Shown: positions 53,661-62,708 of the stretch, piece after piece
Layout: each line of letters begins with the position of its first letter
How positions within the stretch are numbered: the first letter of the stretch is position 1
Assembly: GCF_012030425.1 (NCBI RefSeq)
Contig: NZ_JAAUVN010000005.1
Location: 62,001 to 126,000 of the forward strand
From: Sphingobacterium sp. B16(2022)
GTDB taxonomy: Bacteria > Bacteroidota > Bacteroidia > Sphingobacteriales > Sphingobacteriaceae
DNA: 64,000 nucleotides
Reading direction: 5' to 3'
Translations under genes and position numbers: made by a program
Notes under the pieces: model-generated
Databases searched by the model: none
Told to the model about the DNA's origin: nothing
The model's input: only the letters and a program-made list of their open reading frames with translations

Positions 53661-56210
53661 TTATTTTGCTTCTATCTTCCATTCATTCGAGTAAAATCCT
53701 GCATCTATTATATTCTCTGGACCATTTTTTAACATATCTAAATTGAAGAACATATAATCTGGAAAACCACTAGCTCCTGCAAAATATTGATTTGCTCCTG
53801 TGGCCTGCATTCCTTTAAGTCCAGTTCCTGTAATCACGCCAACACCTCTGGTTTCGGTTCCTGGTTTTTTCCAGTAAAAGTAACCGCCTAAATTATTGCC
53901 TTTATAAGTTTGTTTATCTATTTTAATTTGATCAGACGTTACCGTAATTGGGCAGTCACTAAGCAGTTTGTTCCAAGCACTATTTGTTTTTGCATTACCA
54001 ATTAATATAATATTGCGATCAATGTATTTTTCTGCATCAAAGTCGCGGTCAGCTATCATATCAAATGTTCCATTACCTCTGTAATACCATGCTTCAGCAT
54101 CATGGAGTACTTTTTCTAAAGCCCATTTATTTTCGTCTTTAGTTCCGGTTGTACCATAAACATACACCATACTGTGGTTAAAGGCCTCTTTAAAAGAACC
54201 GTTCCGATGAGGGCCTTTTTGATCTAGCTTTGGTCTTTCAACAACTAACCAACCTTGGGTTTCTCTTTTGAGGTACACTACAGATTGTTCAATTGTATTC
54301 CACTGATAGGTAATTGTATTGGAGCTGTCGATATCAATCGTGATGGGTTCATTTTTCTGAAAACCTTCCAAATTTAATTTCAATATCTGTACATTATCTG
54401 TTTTACCGATTAGGGTTCTTTTCTCCAGATTTCTAGTAAGTACAATTTGTGAATAATCAAGTGGCTTAATCTGTTGATAGATCGTACTCCAGTAGTATGT
54501 CGCTGAGATACCAGGATTTGATGTTTTGAAATCAATATGATCGACTTCGTTTGTTGTTTTTCTTTGATGTATTTTAAAGTAATCAAATAAAGGTTTCCAG
54601 TCGACACTTTCATTACTGTACCAATGTGATCCACCTGGATATTCGTAATAGCTAAAATCCGGATGAAAAGTTCCGAGTAATTTACGCATTTGACGTGCAT
54701 ATTCAACAGATACTGTTCGATCAGCATCACCATGGAGCACATATATTCCTAAAGGTTTGTAGTTGCTTGCATATGCAATTACATCACTTTGATTTCCTGA
54801 CTTTAATAATATGTCTTCATACATATTTCGGCCTTTTTCTGGTATCAGCCCATCAGCAGATCCGTAGCCTTTTAAAGTTGGATATCCTGCACAAGGTGCT
54901 ATTGCTGCCCACTTTTCTGGATAAGTAGCGCCTAGGAACCAGGTGCCGTGTCCGCCCATGGAATGACCAGTTAAGTAAATTTTTTGGCTGTCTGGCTTTA
55001 ACGTTTGTTGGGCAAGGTCGAGTACTTCTAAAGCGTCCATTCTGCCCCAATCCTCCCAGTTGAACCCGCGGGGGCGACGATTGGTCGGTGCGACAAGTGT
55101 TCCCCAATCCTTTGCTTGATAAGCCTGTGCTTGCCCTAAGGCTTCTACACCGGCACCATGTACTGAAAAGAAAAGTGCATCTCCTGCTTTTTCTCCTCCT
55201 AAGGCTGGATTTACGGCATAATATTGTAAACTATTATCTATTTTGCTGATGAATGTGATTCGATAGGGAGTATTTCCCGATACACTTCTCAGTGGTATTT
55301 TTTTCGTCTCGATCAACTTTTCTTTATCCCAGATAGCGATATCAGTTTGTACTTCACCTAAACTATTTATTGCAGATGCATCAATAGGAACGATAATTTT
55401 CCGTGTACTATTGGCCATAAGAACAGGTGCTGTTGAAATTACTTTTCTCCCTCCAGTATTGCTCTGAATTTTTATATTATGAATATTTTTATTACTTGTA
55501 TTAATCAGAACTTGGCCGATAAGGAGATTCTGATTTTGTTTACCCTGTACGATATCTGGAAGTGTCAGGTCTTCGGTTGCTATCTGTATTTTGTTTTTTG
55601 GAAAACTGAGTGTCGCAGCTATAAATGAACCTCTTACATAAAATTCGTTTAAGCCTTTCTTCAACTGGACGGGAATATATAGCCAGCCCATACGATAGGG
55701 GTCGCCAGTATGCATTTCACCATTAATAAGAACTGCGCTATTCCCTCTGATATTGAGTAGAGCGGCCTGTTCTTTATTTGAATGGTAAGTAAGATAAAGA
55801 TAGCTCGGGCGCGGCCCTCTATATGTTGATGCGGCAGATGTTGTGTTCTGACTTTGCTGTGCAATACGACCTGGTCCTGGTGGATTATTGGGTTGCTGTA
55901 GGTTGGTCGCTGTATTTTGTTGACGTCTAAAGAAGCCACTAGTATCGGCTTTTACAATAGTCCATAAAGCTTTATCATCTTTGCCATCTAAAGTTGTTCC
56001 TGCCACAGGGGTGGATAATTTATGCTGGTAAAAATACCAGAGTAGTTCGTCTGTATATATGGCTTCCCTTCCATAGGTAAAGGATGCTTCTATGCTAAGC
56101 CCTTCTGTAAAGCGATGTATGTTTTGTGCCGAAGAAGGTATGATTATTAAACTTAAAAACAAGATTATGAAAATCGATTTTATATTTAAGAGTGATTGCT
56201 GGTATTGCAT
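53661..56210 (-). CDS. Secreted alpha/beta hydrolase, prolyl oligopeptidase or PHB depolymerase-like
   Basis: 849 residues with a signal peptide (ends IPSSAQ). After a beta-rich N-terminal part with a proline-rich stretch, the catalytic domain holds Ser417 in GHSMGGHGTW, Asp in HGDADRTV and His in YPGGSHWY. It contains VSEyr-like PNPGGE... segments, and a C-terminal region of unknown role. The enzyme is exported; esters or peptides are possible substrates. Confidence 0.75.
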   Translation of the reverse strand: MQYQQSLLNIKSIFIILFLSLIIIPSSAQNIHRFTEGLSIEASFTYGREAIYTDELLWYFYQHKLSTPVAGTTLDGKDDKALWTIVKADTSGFFRRQQNTATNLQQPNNPPGPGRIAQQSQNTTSAASTYRGPRPSYLYLTYHSNKEQAALLNIRGNSAVLINGEMHTGDPYRMGWLYIPVQLKKGLNEFYVRGSFIAATLSFPKNKIQIATEDLTLPDIVQGKQNQNLLIGQVLINTSNKNIHNIKIQSNTGGRKVISTAPVLMANSTRKIIVPIDASAINSLGEVQTDIAIWDKEKLIETKKIPLRSVSGNTPYRITFISKIDNSLQYYAVNPALGGEKAGDALFFSVHGAGVEALGQAQAYQAKDWGTLVAPTNRRPRGFNWEDWGRMDALEVLDLAQQTLKPDSQKIYLTGHSMGGHGTWFLGATYPEKWAAIAPCAGYPTLKGYGSADGLIPEKGRNMYEDILLKSGNQSDVIAYASNYKPLGIYVLHGDADRTVSVEYARQMRKLLGTFHPDFSYYEYPGGSHWYSNESVDWKPLFDYFKIHQRKTTNEVDHIDFKTSNPGISATYYWSTIYQQIKPLDYSQIVLTRNLEKRTLIGKTDNVQILKLNLEGFQKNEPITIDIDSSNTITYQWNTIEQSVVYLKRETQGWLVVERPKLDQKGPHRNGSFKEAFNHSMVYVYGTTGTKDENKWALEKVLHDAEAWYYRGNGTFDMIADRDFDAEKYIDRNIILIGNAKTNSAWNKLLSDCPITVTSDQIKIDKQTYKGNNLGGYFYWKKPGTETRGVGVITGTGLKGMQATGANQYFAGASGFPDYMFFNLDMLKNGPENIIDAGFYSNEWKIEAK

Positions 56211-56512
56211 GTTGAAAAAGGTTTAGTAAATCTAATATACATATCTTTATTGAGCTCCTCTTCATTCTTGATGTGAATTCAATGTTTTTGCGTCTGAGTG
56301 GATCAATGTCGTCTTATAAATAAATATTATTCGGGTTATTTTTTGCAATGGCGAAACCTATTATTTGTCGTAAATTTGTATCATTACTTTGTTGCAATCT
56401 ATTGATAAAGTAATGTTTTATACTATTTAGTAGTATCATAGACGTAGGTCACTTAGCTTTTACTGTACTCGTAAATTGCTAATTTATCTGAATATGTTAA
56501 AGTAAAGTTGAA
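56211..56512. other. Divergent spacer with possible promoter
   Basis: TAAATTTG at 56371-56378 fits the -7 box for the monooxygenase gene, with a TTG 25 bases upstream, and would give a leader of about 128 nt. Nothing else is seen. Confidence 0.4.
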
Positions 56513-57964
56513 GTGAAGGAAGTAGAAAATAAAGGAACTTATTGGGTGATGTGCCGGGAATGCTTGGGACGCGGAAAAAAAAGACGTAAGCTTAGTAAGA
56601 AAGTACGGTTAAATTACCAGCTTGCATGCGATCAATTTGAAACAATGAAAGGTGAGGGCAATGTACCTGTTCGCCCTAAAGGTCATCAATATACTTGTTT
56701 GCACTGTAATGGTTCGGGCTTGATTCTGTCTAACGAACCAGTTATACCTGACGAAGAGCATTATCCACATGTTGCTATTATTGGTGCGGGTATTGGTGGT
56801 ATTGCGCTAGCGGTGGCGTGTATGCACCGTGGTATTCCTTTTACGCTTTATGAACGCGATCGTGACTTTAGCACTAGGTCTCAGGGTTATGGACTTACTT
56901 TGCAACAGGCTAGTAAAGCTATTTCTTCATTAGGTATTTTAACTTTGGACGAAGGTGTGGTTTCCACAAAGCATGTGGTTCATACAACTGCAGGTGAAGT
57001 GATAGGTGAGTGGGGGATGAGGAAATGGTTGTCTTCGGATGTTGAGATGGTTGCGAAACGTTCGAATGTACATATAGCCCGTCAATCACTACGGCAGGCA
57101 CTTTTACAGCAGCTTGGTGGAAATGATAGAATTAAGTGGGCACATCAATTGGTGAATTTTAAGCAAGACGAGAACGGGAGGGCTGTCTTAGATTTCCAAG
57201 TGAACGGTGAAATCATAACTTCGAAAGCCGATTTAGTAGTTGGTGCAGATGGTATTCGAAGTTCTGTCCGCAAGTTATTGCTTGGTGATGATGTGAATCC
57301 TTTACGTTATCTTGATTGTATGGTGATATTGGGTATTTGTTCTTTGAGTGCGCTCAATAATATCACAAGCACTTTATTGGACGGTGCGACGGTTTTTCAA
57401 ACAGCTAATGGAAATGATCGTATTTATATCATGCCCTATACTTCAGATTCTGTTATGTGGCAACTTAGTTTTCCTGTCTCTGAAAATGAAGCAAAAGCTT
57501 TAAGTTTACAGGGACCGCAGGCCCTTAAAGAGGAGGCATGCCGCAAGGCGCCATGGCACGATCCTATTCCTCAGATTCTAGCTGCTACCGAGGTTGATCT
57601 TATTTCAGGTTATCCTGTGTATGATCGAGCGTTACTTGAAGCGGGGCTTATGGATAATGGGAAGCAGGTAACATTAATCGGAGATGCGGCCCATCCTATG
57701 AGTCCCTTTAAAGGACAAGGGGCAAATCAAGCCTTACTGGACGCATTGGCATTAGCGCGGGGTATTTCAAAAGGATGTGGATCATCTCATTGGAAAAAAA
57801 CTGGAATAAGGGAATCCGTGTTGATGGAGTATGAGTCAGAAATGATAACACGGAGTGCTGTCAAAGTGAAGGATTCTGCAGATGCTGCGAAATTTCTGCA
57901 TTCAGAAATGGTACTTTTTGAAAGTGATGCGCCTAGAGGGAGCTGTGTAAAGAAAATTGAATAG
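56513..57964 (+). CDS. FAD-dependent monooxygenase with N-terminal CxxC zinc-finger-like domain
   Basis: 483 residues from GTG 56513; a stop at 56498-56500 blocks an upstream start. Residues 14-21 (CRECLGRG) and 62-69 (CLHCNGSG) form two CxxCxGxG motifs like a DnaJ zinc finger, separated by a basic stretch (KKRRKLSKK). Then a PHBH/TetX-type monooxygenase: GAGIGG at 91-96, DLVVGADGIRSSVR and GDAAHPMSPFKGQGANQALLDA. It may hydroxylate an aromatic or similar compound. The fusion is unusual. It is not clearly a tetracycline-modifying enzyme. Confidence 0.8.
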   Translation: MKEVENKGTYWVMCRECLGRGKKRRKLSKKVRLNYQLACDQFETMKGEGNVPVRPKGHQYTCLHCNGSGLILSNEPVIPDEEHYPHVAIIGAGIGGIALAVACMHRGIPFTLYERDRDFSTRSQGYGLTLQQASKAISSLGILTLDEGVVSTKHVVHTTAGEVIGEWGMRKWLSSDVEMVAKRSNVHIARQSLRQALLQQLGGNDRIKWAHQLVNFKQDENGRAVLDFQVNGEIITSKADLVVGADGIRSSVRKLLLGDDVNPLRYLDCMVILGICSLSALNNITSTLLDGATVFQTANGNDRIYIMPYTSDSVMWQLSFPVSENEAKALSLQGPQALKEEACRKAPWHDPIPQILAATEVDLISGYPVYDRALLEAGLMDNGKQVTLIGDAAHPMSPFKGQGANQALLDALALARGISKGCGSSHWKKTGIRESVLMEYESEMITRSAVKVKDSADAAKFLHSEMVLFESDAPRGSCVKKIE

Positions 57965-58074
57965 GATTTAATTTAGTTTTCTTTAATATGAGTTTTCTGT
58001 GATTTAATGAACGTTTTCCTATCTCAACATTAGTAAAAAACAATTCTCAAGGTTATAATCAATATGCTTTTCAA

Positions 58075-59367
58075 TCAATTTGATTGATTAACTCCTATTT
58101 TATCTAAGAGTAATTTGATCAGATCAAATTCTGCTTGCCATACATTCTGTTTGGCTTTATGATAGGAGAGAATTGATTGATTGTAATCTGATAACATGGA
58201 GCGTCCCTCTCGATATCGTGATTCTTGTTCTTTTTTTTCTTGTGCTGCCAATTGTTCAATATTATGAAAGCGGAAGAGTTTTTGTTGTGCAGTCTTAATT
58301 TTAACAATTTGCTGTTGCGCATTGATCTGGTCGATTTGCTGTTCCTGATGTAATTGTAATTCCAATACACCTGAATTTAATATTTCTTTTTTCAAGGTTG
58401 GCTGTGCGGTAAAATAAGCGGATAAGGGTATGCGAAGCACTAGATTGATGTAACTATTTCCATACCACGAATGGCCTCTATCCAAGCGGAATTCATTACT
58501 AAAATACTGTTTCCCTAGGTAGGCGTTTGTTGATAGGGTCGGCAACAGCTGTTTTTTGACACCTTGCATCTGTAATTTGTTGATCTGTTGATCTAATTCT
58601 AATGACTTAATGGTATAATTTTCCTGTTGCAAATTTTTGACGAAAGAACAGATTTCCTCGATATTTGAATTTAAGGATTGTGTTTGAGCGAGATCGGTAT
58701 ACTTTCTTAACTCTAAGTCAGCATCTTCTAGAACCGACCAAGCATCGTATAGTCCGATCAGATGCTGTTCATATTCTTGTTGCGCATTTAAATACTGACT
58801 AGATGGGAGACGTCCAGCTTCATAACGAGCTTTGCTAATTTTCAAAATTTCATTATAAGAAGCAGAATCCTGTAATGCGAGCTCATACTGTTGTGTTGCA
58901 AGTACAACAGAAGCATAAGCTAGTGTAGCATTTTTTTTCCACTCTTGTATATGTTGCTCTTTGTTGATATCTTCTTTTTGTATTTCAAATGATTTTTGTT
59001 TCTCATCGAGCTTTCGTTTTGGATCAAATAAATTCCATTCCATCTGTATTCCCGCTTTGGAAGACCATTTTGTGGCAAATTTTAAAGGAAGTATAGCACC
59101 TTCCAATGCATTCGGATCAAATGCAATTGCCGGGACTGGCGTGGTCGGGATAATAAGATTCCGTTGCAGGTTAGCATCTATGTAAAATACCGGAATACGA
59201 GTATTTCTTAATTCTTTTAATTCCTGTATTTTAATTCCTCTTTTTAAAAGATCTTGTTGGTATATGAGGTTTTTATCAACCTCTTTCCATAGTTGTGCAA
59301 TGCTCAATTTTTGTGCTTGAACGAAGATTGGAAAAATTGTTAGTATAGTAAATAGGATCTTCTTCAT
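58075..59367 (-). CDS. TolC-family outer membrane efflux protein
   Basis: 430 residues with a signal peptide (ends FVQAQ), long coiled-coil helices (ELKELRNTRIP, EIQKEDINKEQHIQEW) and typical TolC repeats. Last gene of the four-gene exporter operon: one base after the permease gene. It provides the outer-membrane channel. Confidence 0.87.
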   Translation of the reverse strand: MKKILFTILTIFPIFVQAQKLSIAQLWKEVDKNLIYQQDLLKRGIKIQELKELRNTRIPVFYIDANLQRNLIIPTTPVPAIAFDPNALEGAILPLKFATKWSSKAGIQMEWNLFDPKRKLDEKQKSFEIQKEDINKEQHIQEWKKNATLAYASVVLATQQYELALQDSASYNEILKISKARYEAGRLPSSQYLNAQQEYEQHLIGLYDAWSVLEDADLELRKYTDLAQTQSLNSNIEEICSFVKNLQQENYTIKSLELDQQINKLQMQGVKKQLLPTLSTNAYLGKQYFSNEFRLDRGHSWYGNSYINLVLRIPLSAYFTAQPTLKKEILNSGVLELQLHQEQQIDQINAQQQIVKIKTAQQKLFRFHNIEQLAAQEKKEQESRYREGRSMLSDYNQSILSYHKAKQNVWQAEFDLIKLLLDKIGVNQSN

Positions 59368-59368
59368 G

Positions 59369-60502
59369 TTAAAAAACAGATGCCGGTTCTAATTTGGTTA
59401 TTTTTCTAACTGCAAATAATGAACCGCCAATTGAAATAAGCAATGTAATGAATAGTAGAAACAAGGCAAAAAGTGGGGAAATATCAATTACTAATCCAGC
59501 ACCGGCAACACCGAATTTAAATCCTGCCAATAAAAACATGGCAATAAGATAGCCAATGACAGCATATAAAAATGCTTGAGCAATAATAAGTTTATTTACA
59601 TAGCTTTTTTTTGCTCCGATCGCTTTTAGCGTCCCATAATCTTTAATTCTATCTAAAGCAGATGAATATAAGGTAAGTCCGATAATGAAAAAGCCACTAA
59701 TCATAGCGAAAAGGACAAGAGTTCCAAAGCTCATTCCCATATTGGAGGTAATCAAGATTTCTTTGATTGTAGACTGTTGCAATTTCTTGGCATCCCAAGC
59801 ACGGAGCTGTGGAAATAATTGCTGAATATCGTTGCGTACCTTTTCCTTATCTGTTCCGGGCTTTAATCTTGCAATAATGATGTTGACTTTAAAAGGAGAT
59901 ACATTTCCCAGAAATATGGCATTTTCCATAGAGGTATACATTAAACTTGCTCCGAAAGCTTGCGCTTGCTTTGTTATTACACTAATTTTGGCACTTTGAC
60001 CATTGATTTCTATGGCTTTATCGACAAATAAATTTGTATTCCATGTTTTTGAACTGAAAAACTCGGCCGACACTGTACTTGGAGTTGTTAATGAAGATAA
60101 ATTTCCTTCCTTTATCCTTTCGGTCTTAGGGCCCATAACAAAGTCTGGAGCATCGGCACCAATTAGCGTTACTGAAGCCGTTTTTCCATCTAAAAAAGTT
60201 GCTCGTGCTGGTGCTAATATTACAGGGTAGGTATGCTCAATATCGTTTAAGCTCCCTATTTGCTGAACCAGTCGCTTATCGATACTATTTACAGCATTTA
60301 TATTGTTACTCTGTGCTTCAATAATCCATAGATCATTTTCTTGAACAGGAGCATTGCCCACTAGATTTCCCATTAGCCCCATCAGAAAAAAAAGGAGCCC
60401 GAGCTGTTGTCCGATTAGAAAGATACTGATGACAATTGCCGTAATGATTCCTACACTTTTTGCGCGATCATATTTGATGAATTTAAAAGCTAATGCTAAC
60501 AT
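59369..60502 (-). CDS. ABC transporter permease, FtsX/DevC-like
   Basis: 377 residues. One N-terminal membrane helix (KSVGIITAIVISIFLIG), a periplasmic region of about 220 residues and three C-terminal helices (about 255-285, 305-330, 340-370) with IKDYGTLKAIGAKKSYVNKLI, the FtsX-fold mark. It is one base away from both neighbours, so strong coupling is likely. The group includes MacB and heterocyst DevC. Confidence 0.9.
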   Translation of the reverse strand: MLALAFKFIKYDRAKSVGIITAIVISIFLIGQQLGLLFFLMGLMGNLVGNAPVQENDLWIIEAQSNNINAVNSIDKRLVQQIGSLNDIEHTYPVILAPARATFLDGKTASVTLIGADAPDFVMGPKTERIKEGNLSSLTTPSTVSAEFFSSKTWNTNLFVDKAIEINGQSAKISVITKQAQAFGASLMYTSMENAIFLGNVSPFKVNIIIARLKPGTDKEKVRNDIQQLFPQLRAWDAKKLQQSTIKEILITSNMGMSFGTLVLFAMISGFFIIGLTLYSSALDRIKDYGTLKAIGAKKSYVNKLIIAQAFLYAVIGYLIAMFLLAGFKFGVAGAGLVIDISPLFALFLLFITLLISIGGSLFAVRKITKLEPASVF

Positions 60503-60503
60503 G

Positions 60504-61451
60504 CTATTTCATCTTTATTGTACAGTCTACCTTGGCATTGATAGGTAGTTGATTATTGTTATTTACCTGTATTTTTATTTTTCGAACACGGCGGTCTTCT
60601 CCTTCATTTGCGGTTTCATATAGAATCGATTTGTTCGATAAGATGGGGCTTATGTAGAAGATCTGTCCCGTAGTAGGATTATCTTTTCTGCCTACCGGCA
60701 GGATAGTTACCGATTGACCAATTTTAACATCCTGAGCAAATAATTCATCGACTTCGGCTTCAATAATTGGGTTTGAAACATTTACTATTTTTCCAAGCTC
60801 ATTTGCATTGCCGACACTTTGACCAACTTTGGCAGTTAGATCCATAATAATTCCTGATTTACGTGCCTTTATGTTGAAATCATTCTCCTGATTCTGTATT
60901 TTTTGAATCTGTAAATATTGTTCATGTTCTTTTATCTGCTGCGCTCTGCGCTTTTCTTGAAGACCTTTTAACGTTAATTCTTGTTGTCGCCAACTGGTAA
61001 GATCCGTTTCCATTACCTCTTTTGACTCTGCATTTTGGGCAAACAGACGTTTAGAAGTTTCATATTTAGCTTGCAATTCTTTTAGATTTAAGTTTGCTTT
61101 TTCAATATCCTCAACTGTAGTTCTGTTTTCGGTGACTGCCGCATTTAACTTTGTTTGCTCTTGCTCGATATCTAATGTAATATTGCCTTTATCAAGTAGG
61201 ACAAGAAGCTCTCCTGCCTGAACTGTATCTCCCTCTTTAATCAGTACCTGTTTAATAATTGCAGCGGTTGTGCTAGCAATAATGGCCCAATCTTCTGAAG
61301 GAATTATCTTACCAATCGCTTTTATTTCGGTTATATCTTGTAAGATTTGTTTATTAGTATGTGATGTTTTCGGCTTCTTATCCGAAGTGCAGGCCATTGT
61401 CATCATTACAATAGCTATAGTTATCGCGATTCTATTTGTAATCTTGTTCAT
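60504..61451 (-). CDS. HlyD-family efflux adaptor
   Basis: 315 residues. A lipoprotein-like N-terminus (IVMMTMACTSDKK, Cys20) places it at the membrane. Biotinyl-lipoyl-like strands (VLIKEGDTVQAGELLVLLDKG), a long coiled-coil hairpin (EQTKLNAAVTENRTTVEDIEKAN) and the beta barrel (GQSVTILPVGRKD) follow. It bridges permease and TolC. Its start overlaps the ABC gene by 20 bases. Confidence 0.9.
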   Translation of the reverse strand: MNKITNRIAITIAIVMMTMACTSDKKPKTSHTNKQILQDITEIKAIGKIIPSEDWAIIASTTAAIIKQVLIKEGDTVQAGELLVLLDKGNITLDIEQEQTKLNAAVTENRTTVEDIEKANLNLKELQAKYETSKRLFAQNAESKEVMETDLTSWRQQELTLKGLQEKRRAQQIKEHEQYLQIQKIQNQENDFNIKARKSGIIMDLTAKVGQSVGNANELGKIVNVSNPIIEAEVDELFAQDVKIGQSVTILPVGRKDNPTTGQIFYISPILSNKSILYETANEGEDRRVRKIKIQVNNNNQLPINAKVDCTIKMK

Positions 61452-62133
61452 TATTAATCACATCTGAAACTTTTCCTTCTTCTACATATATTACTTTATC
61501 TGCATATTTGCGCAGACGTAAATCATGGGTAACAATAATGACTGCCTTGTTTTTGGAAGCTAGTGTTTTTAGTTCTTGCATAATGCTTGTGGCACTTTTA
61601 GCATCAAGCGATGCGGTTGGTTCGTCACATAGGATCATTGCAGGATTAGTCACCAAAGCACGCGCAATTGCTACGCGTTGTTTCTGTCCCCCACTTAATC
61701 TTTTCGGAAGTGTCTTCATTTTAGTTGATAATCCTACTTCATCCAAAGCTCTGCTTGCACGGACGATAGCTTCCTTTTTTGTAATGCCTTGCAAAATGAG
61801 TGGTTGGATTACATTTTCTAAAGCATTTAATGGTTCTATAAGATTAAACTGTTGAAATACAAAACCGATTTCATGTAACCGTAATTGTGCTAAATCGGAT
61901 TCCTTTAAGTTGTTAACATGTGTTTCTTTATAAAAAACATCACCAGCGGTAGGATAGATCACAAAGCCTAAAATTGATAATAGTGTTGTCTTTCCACTAC
62001 CCGAAGGCCCCATTATTAAAGTCAATTTATTTGTCTCAAAACTAACATTGGTAGTATCTAATGCAGTTATAACAGAATCGCCTGTCTTGTAAATTTTTTT
62101 AACGTTTTTTAGTGTGACGATTCCTTGTTGCAT
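61432..62133 (-). CDS. ABC transporter ATP-binding protein, MacB/LolD-like
   Basis: 233 residues. Walker A GPSGSGKTT (42-50), Q-loop VFQQFNLIEPL, signature LSGGQKQRVAIARAL, Walker B MILCDEPTASLD and the switch His in IIVTHD. First gene of the exporter operon. No regulator gene is next to it, and the preceding 575-bp region is gene-free. Confidence 0.93.
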   Translation of the reverse strand: MQQGIVTLKNVKKIYKTGDSVITALDTTNVSFETNKLTLIMGPSGSGKTTLLSILGFVIYPTAGDVFYKETHVNNLKESDLAQLRLHEIGFVFQQFNLIEPLNALENVIQPLILQGITKKEAIVRASRALDEVGLSTKMKTLPKRLSGGQKQRVAIARALVTNPAMILCDEPTASLDAKSATSIMQELKTLASKNKAVIIVTHDLRLRKYADKVIYVEEGKVSDVINNEQDYK

Positions 62134-62708
62134 GTCGAATTTTTATTAAAACAAGTGTTAAGAGGCAATGTTTGCACCGACTTACACGAATATCGATAAA
62201 ATTTTATAGAAAGTGATAGATAAACGATCATTTAACTGGGATACCCGAACTTAAAATTTTGGAAGTAATGAACTTTGATATTTTTTATGTGATCATAAGG
62301 ATAGACTTTCTAAGCTTGTGTTTCTTAAAAAGGATTGTTATAATTTTTTAAGATTATAATGATGTGTGTATCAAGACGTTTTTCTTGTAATATTGATAAA
62401 TAATAACCAAATTAGTTTCATAATACAACCAACAAAAATCATATAGGAAGTAGTTCAAGATCAAAAGAAAATATTGCTTGAGAGAAGATATATGAGTATA
62501 AACCTGATAATCTAAAATGATATTATGCAGTACCGAAATCGTATAGAGACAACCAGCCCATAACATGAGTTTTCCGTTATTGGTATTGTGTTACGAATTT
62601 TCATTGCGAATATTTAAAGATGTTGTTAAATAGATTCTTGGTTGTGTAGGCTTATGTATCTTAAAAAACTGGAATAAATACCATTTTGTTAATTAAATTT
62701 ATATTTAA
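62134..62708. other. Divergent gene-free region
   Basis: 575 bases with no convincing gene. A 70-codon frame on the minus strand (62566-62354) lacks a promoter box and is rich in Tyr and Ile from AT bias. No clear TAnnTTTG box is seen for either neighbour. Confidence 0.45.

Noticed and set aside
56513..57964. Tetracycline-inactivating TetX
   Set aside because: The family (PHBH-type) is shared, but the N-terminal zinc-finger-like module and extra length differ, and no resistance or mobile genes are nearby.
62354..62566. 70-codon minus-strand frame in the 575-bp gap
   Set aside because: Its composition (Tyr, Ile, Leu from AT bias) is that of random AT-rich sequence; no promoter or recognisable motif.
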